In this document: positions 4,329 to 5,285 of the stretch, one piece after another
How the letters are laid out: each line of letters opens with the position of its first letter
How positions within the stretch are numbered: the stretch's first letter is position 1
DNA from: Jonesiaceae bacterium UBA3555
Lineage (GTDB): Bacteria > Actinomycetota > Actinomycetes > Actinomycetales > Cellulomonadaceae
Assembly (NCBI GenBank): GCA_002376595.1
Contig: DFNY01000234.1
Coordinates: 3,453-8,737, forward strand
Direction: 5' to 3'
Length of the DNA: 5,285 bases
The notes under the pieces: generated by a model
The model's input: only the letters and a program-made list of their open reading frames with translations
Database searches by the model: none
What the model was told of the DNA's origin: nothing
Made by a program: the position numbers and the translations under genes

Positions 4329-5285
4329 TTACTCAGTCTTTGCAGTTCCCTGAGTGTTTAGGTTGATCAGAGGAGCTGCGCCATCTGGGACCACAATGGT
4401 TCCGCCAGATTCCCTAATCGCATTGATCCATTGCTGCTGGAGCACCTTGTCGGTGAGGGACTTGGTCAGGATTTCGTTGGCTTTGGCCTGACCTTCTGCT
4501 TCAGCCACTGCAGCCTTTGCCTTTGCCTCGGCCTCAACGATCTGGGCCTGCGCCGAGATCTCGGTAGCACGCAAGTTAGCTTGAGCCTTTGCCTGCTCCT
4601 GCTGAGCAACTTCCACGGCCTTGATGGATTCTTCCACCTCAGCCGTGAACGAGATGTTCTGAAGGTTTACCACGGAAACCGTGACACCATACTGGTTCAA
4701 GCGGCCATTAAGGCGCTCAAGCATGAGGTCTTGGGCCTCGCCACGCTTGTCACCACGGAAACTCACCGGTGAGTAAGAAGAAGGAACATCACGAACAACC
4801 GCCAAAATACCCGGCTCAATAACCTGCTTGGTAAATCGTTCCTGGCTGCGGTAGTCCTTGAAGAGTTCCTGAACGTACTGGCCATCTAGCGAGTACACAA
4901 CGGACAAGTCGAATTCAGCCTGTGCGCCACCCAAAACTGACGTGGTCACAGATTGGCCCGAGACCTGACCGCCGGTGTAGTCCGGCGAACTGCCGTTGGA
5001 ACCCGCATACGTCACCGACTGGGAGAACAAGTCCCAGCGCGAAAGGCTCTGCCATGGTGCCTTCACTGCGAAGCCAGGTTCGGTGTTTTGGCCGCCCAAA
5101 GTACCTCCAGCGTTGATCAGTACGGAGGCCTGGCCGACGCTTTGTGTGTATAGAGTGGACATTCCAAATGCGCCCAAAGCGATGAGCGCTGTCACTACTG
5201 CAGGAAAGAATGAGGCAGGCTTTGGTGCGGCGGCCGGCTTCTCAGCAAGTGGATTCTTGCGAGTCTTAGGCTTCGTGATCTTTAC
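4329..5285 (-). CDS. SPFH/Band 7 (prohibitin-like) membrane protein, N-terminus cut off by the window
   Basis: The frame is open through the right edge, giving 318 visible residues; the true start lies beyond 5285. A GTG at 5195 would start inside the membrane helix and is not accepted. Counting from the edge, residues 1-25 are a Lys/Pro/Ala-rich basic tail. Residues 26-46 form one hydrophobic helix (VVTALIALGAFGM core), so the tail is inside and the rest outside, or the protein is membrane-associated. The SPFH domain runs from about 52 to 225 (GTLGGQNTEPGFAVKAPWQ; QAEFDLSVVYSL; EPGILAVVRDV; YGVTVSVVNLQNISF). A long Ala/Glu/Lys/Gln-rich helix, probably coiled coil, spans about 216-275 (EAEAKAKAAVAEAEGQAKAN), followed by a conserved-type QQWINAI segment and IVVPDG. 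Such proteins build large membrane-bound rings and scaffold membrane domains or proteases. No cell function can be assigned here. A terminator lies just downstream. It has no evident link with the metal operon. Confidence 0.88.
   Translation of the reverse strand, partial: VKITKPKTRKNPLAEKPAAAPKPASFFPAVVTALIALGAFGMSTLYTQSVGQASVLINAGGTLGGQNTEPGFAVKAPWQSLSRWDLFSQSVTYAGSNGSSPDYTGGQVSGQSVTTSVLGGAQAEFDLSVVYSLDGQYVQELFKDYRSQERFTKQVIEPGILAVVRDVPSSYSPVSFRGDKRGEAQDLMLERLNGRLNQYGVTVSVVNLQNISFTAEVEESIKAVEVAQQEQAKAQANLRATEISAQAQIVEAEAKAKAAVAEAEGQAKANEILTKSLTDKVLQQQWINAIRESGGTIVVPDGAAPLINLNTQGTAKTE

Noticed and set aside
4431..4772. + strand frame of 113 codons inside the SPFH gene
   Set aside because: It is a shadow of the Ala/Glu/Lys-rich coiled-coil region, with a Leu/Cys-rich translation that matches no family.

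Overview
The window looks like a piece of an actinobacterial chromosome, in the style of Corynebacterium or Micrococcales. The reasons are a medium-high GC content, GTG starts, and proteins typical of those groups (a CDF transporter with a LEVLGD motif, a cysteine-free zinc-type ArsR regulator). The assignment rests on style only, since there is no rRNA or other marker gene.

Region 1 (1-2721, + strand) is a sugar-acid catabolic cluster of three genes in one direction: the 3' part of an NAD-type short-chain dehydrogenase, an aldo/keto reductase of the L-fucose / D-threo-aldose 1-dehydrogenase type, and a fumarylacetoacetate-hydrolase (FAH) family enzyme. Together they supply the first, fourth and fifth steps of a non-phosphorylative deoxy-sugar route. 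In that route the sugar is oxidised to its lactone, a 2-keto-3-deoxy acid is oxidised to a 2,4-diketo acid, and this is hydrolysed to pyruvate and lactate. L-fucose is the best guess for the sugar. L-rhamnose or another aldose cannot be excluded. The lactonase, dehydratase and transporter are not in the window and may lie to the left. Each of the two gaps between these genes carries a perfect inverted repeat without a T-tract.

Region 2 (2729-about 4090, - strand) is a zinc-type metal resistance operon: a CDF efflux transporter followed by an ArsR/SmtB repressor whose start codon shares one base with the transporter's stop. The repressor carries the complete DxHx10HxxH alpha-5 zinc-site motif. 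Upstream of the transporter there is a TGAA-N6-TTCA palindrome of the SmtB/CzrA/ZiaR operator form, overlapping a possible -10 element. This suggests that the repressor controls its own operon and that zinc or a similar metal relieves repression. The operon converges on the sugar cluster with only 7 bp between the stop codons.

Region 3 (4018-4328) has no gene of known family. It holds the operator and promoter, a 21-bp tandem repeat (4142-4288) that reads on the - strand as a proline-rich heptapeptide repeat in a possible 64-residue protein, and a strong terminator hairpin.

Region 4 (4329-5285, - strand) is the bulk of a membrane-anchored SPFH/Band 7 (prohibitin-like) protein whose start lies beyond the right edge.

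The parts with the least explanation are the 21-bp repeat with its heptapeptide frame, wedged between a terminator and a metal operator, and the Glu in place of the usual His or Asp in the transporter's TM5 metal site.
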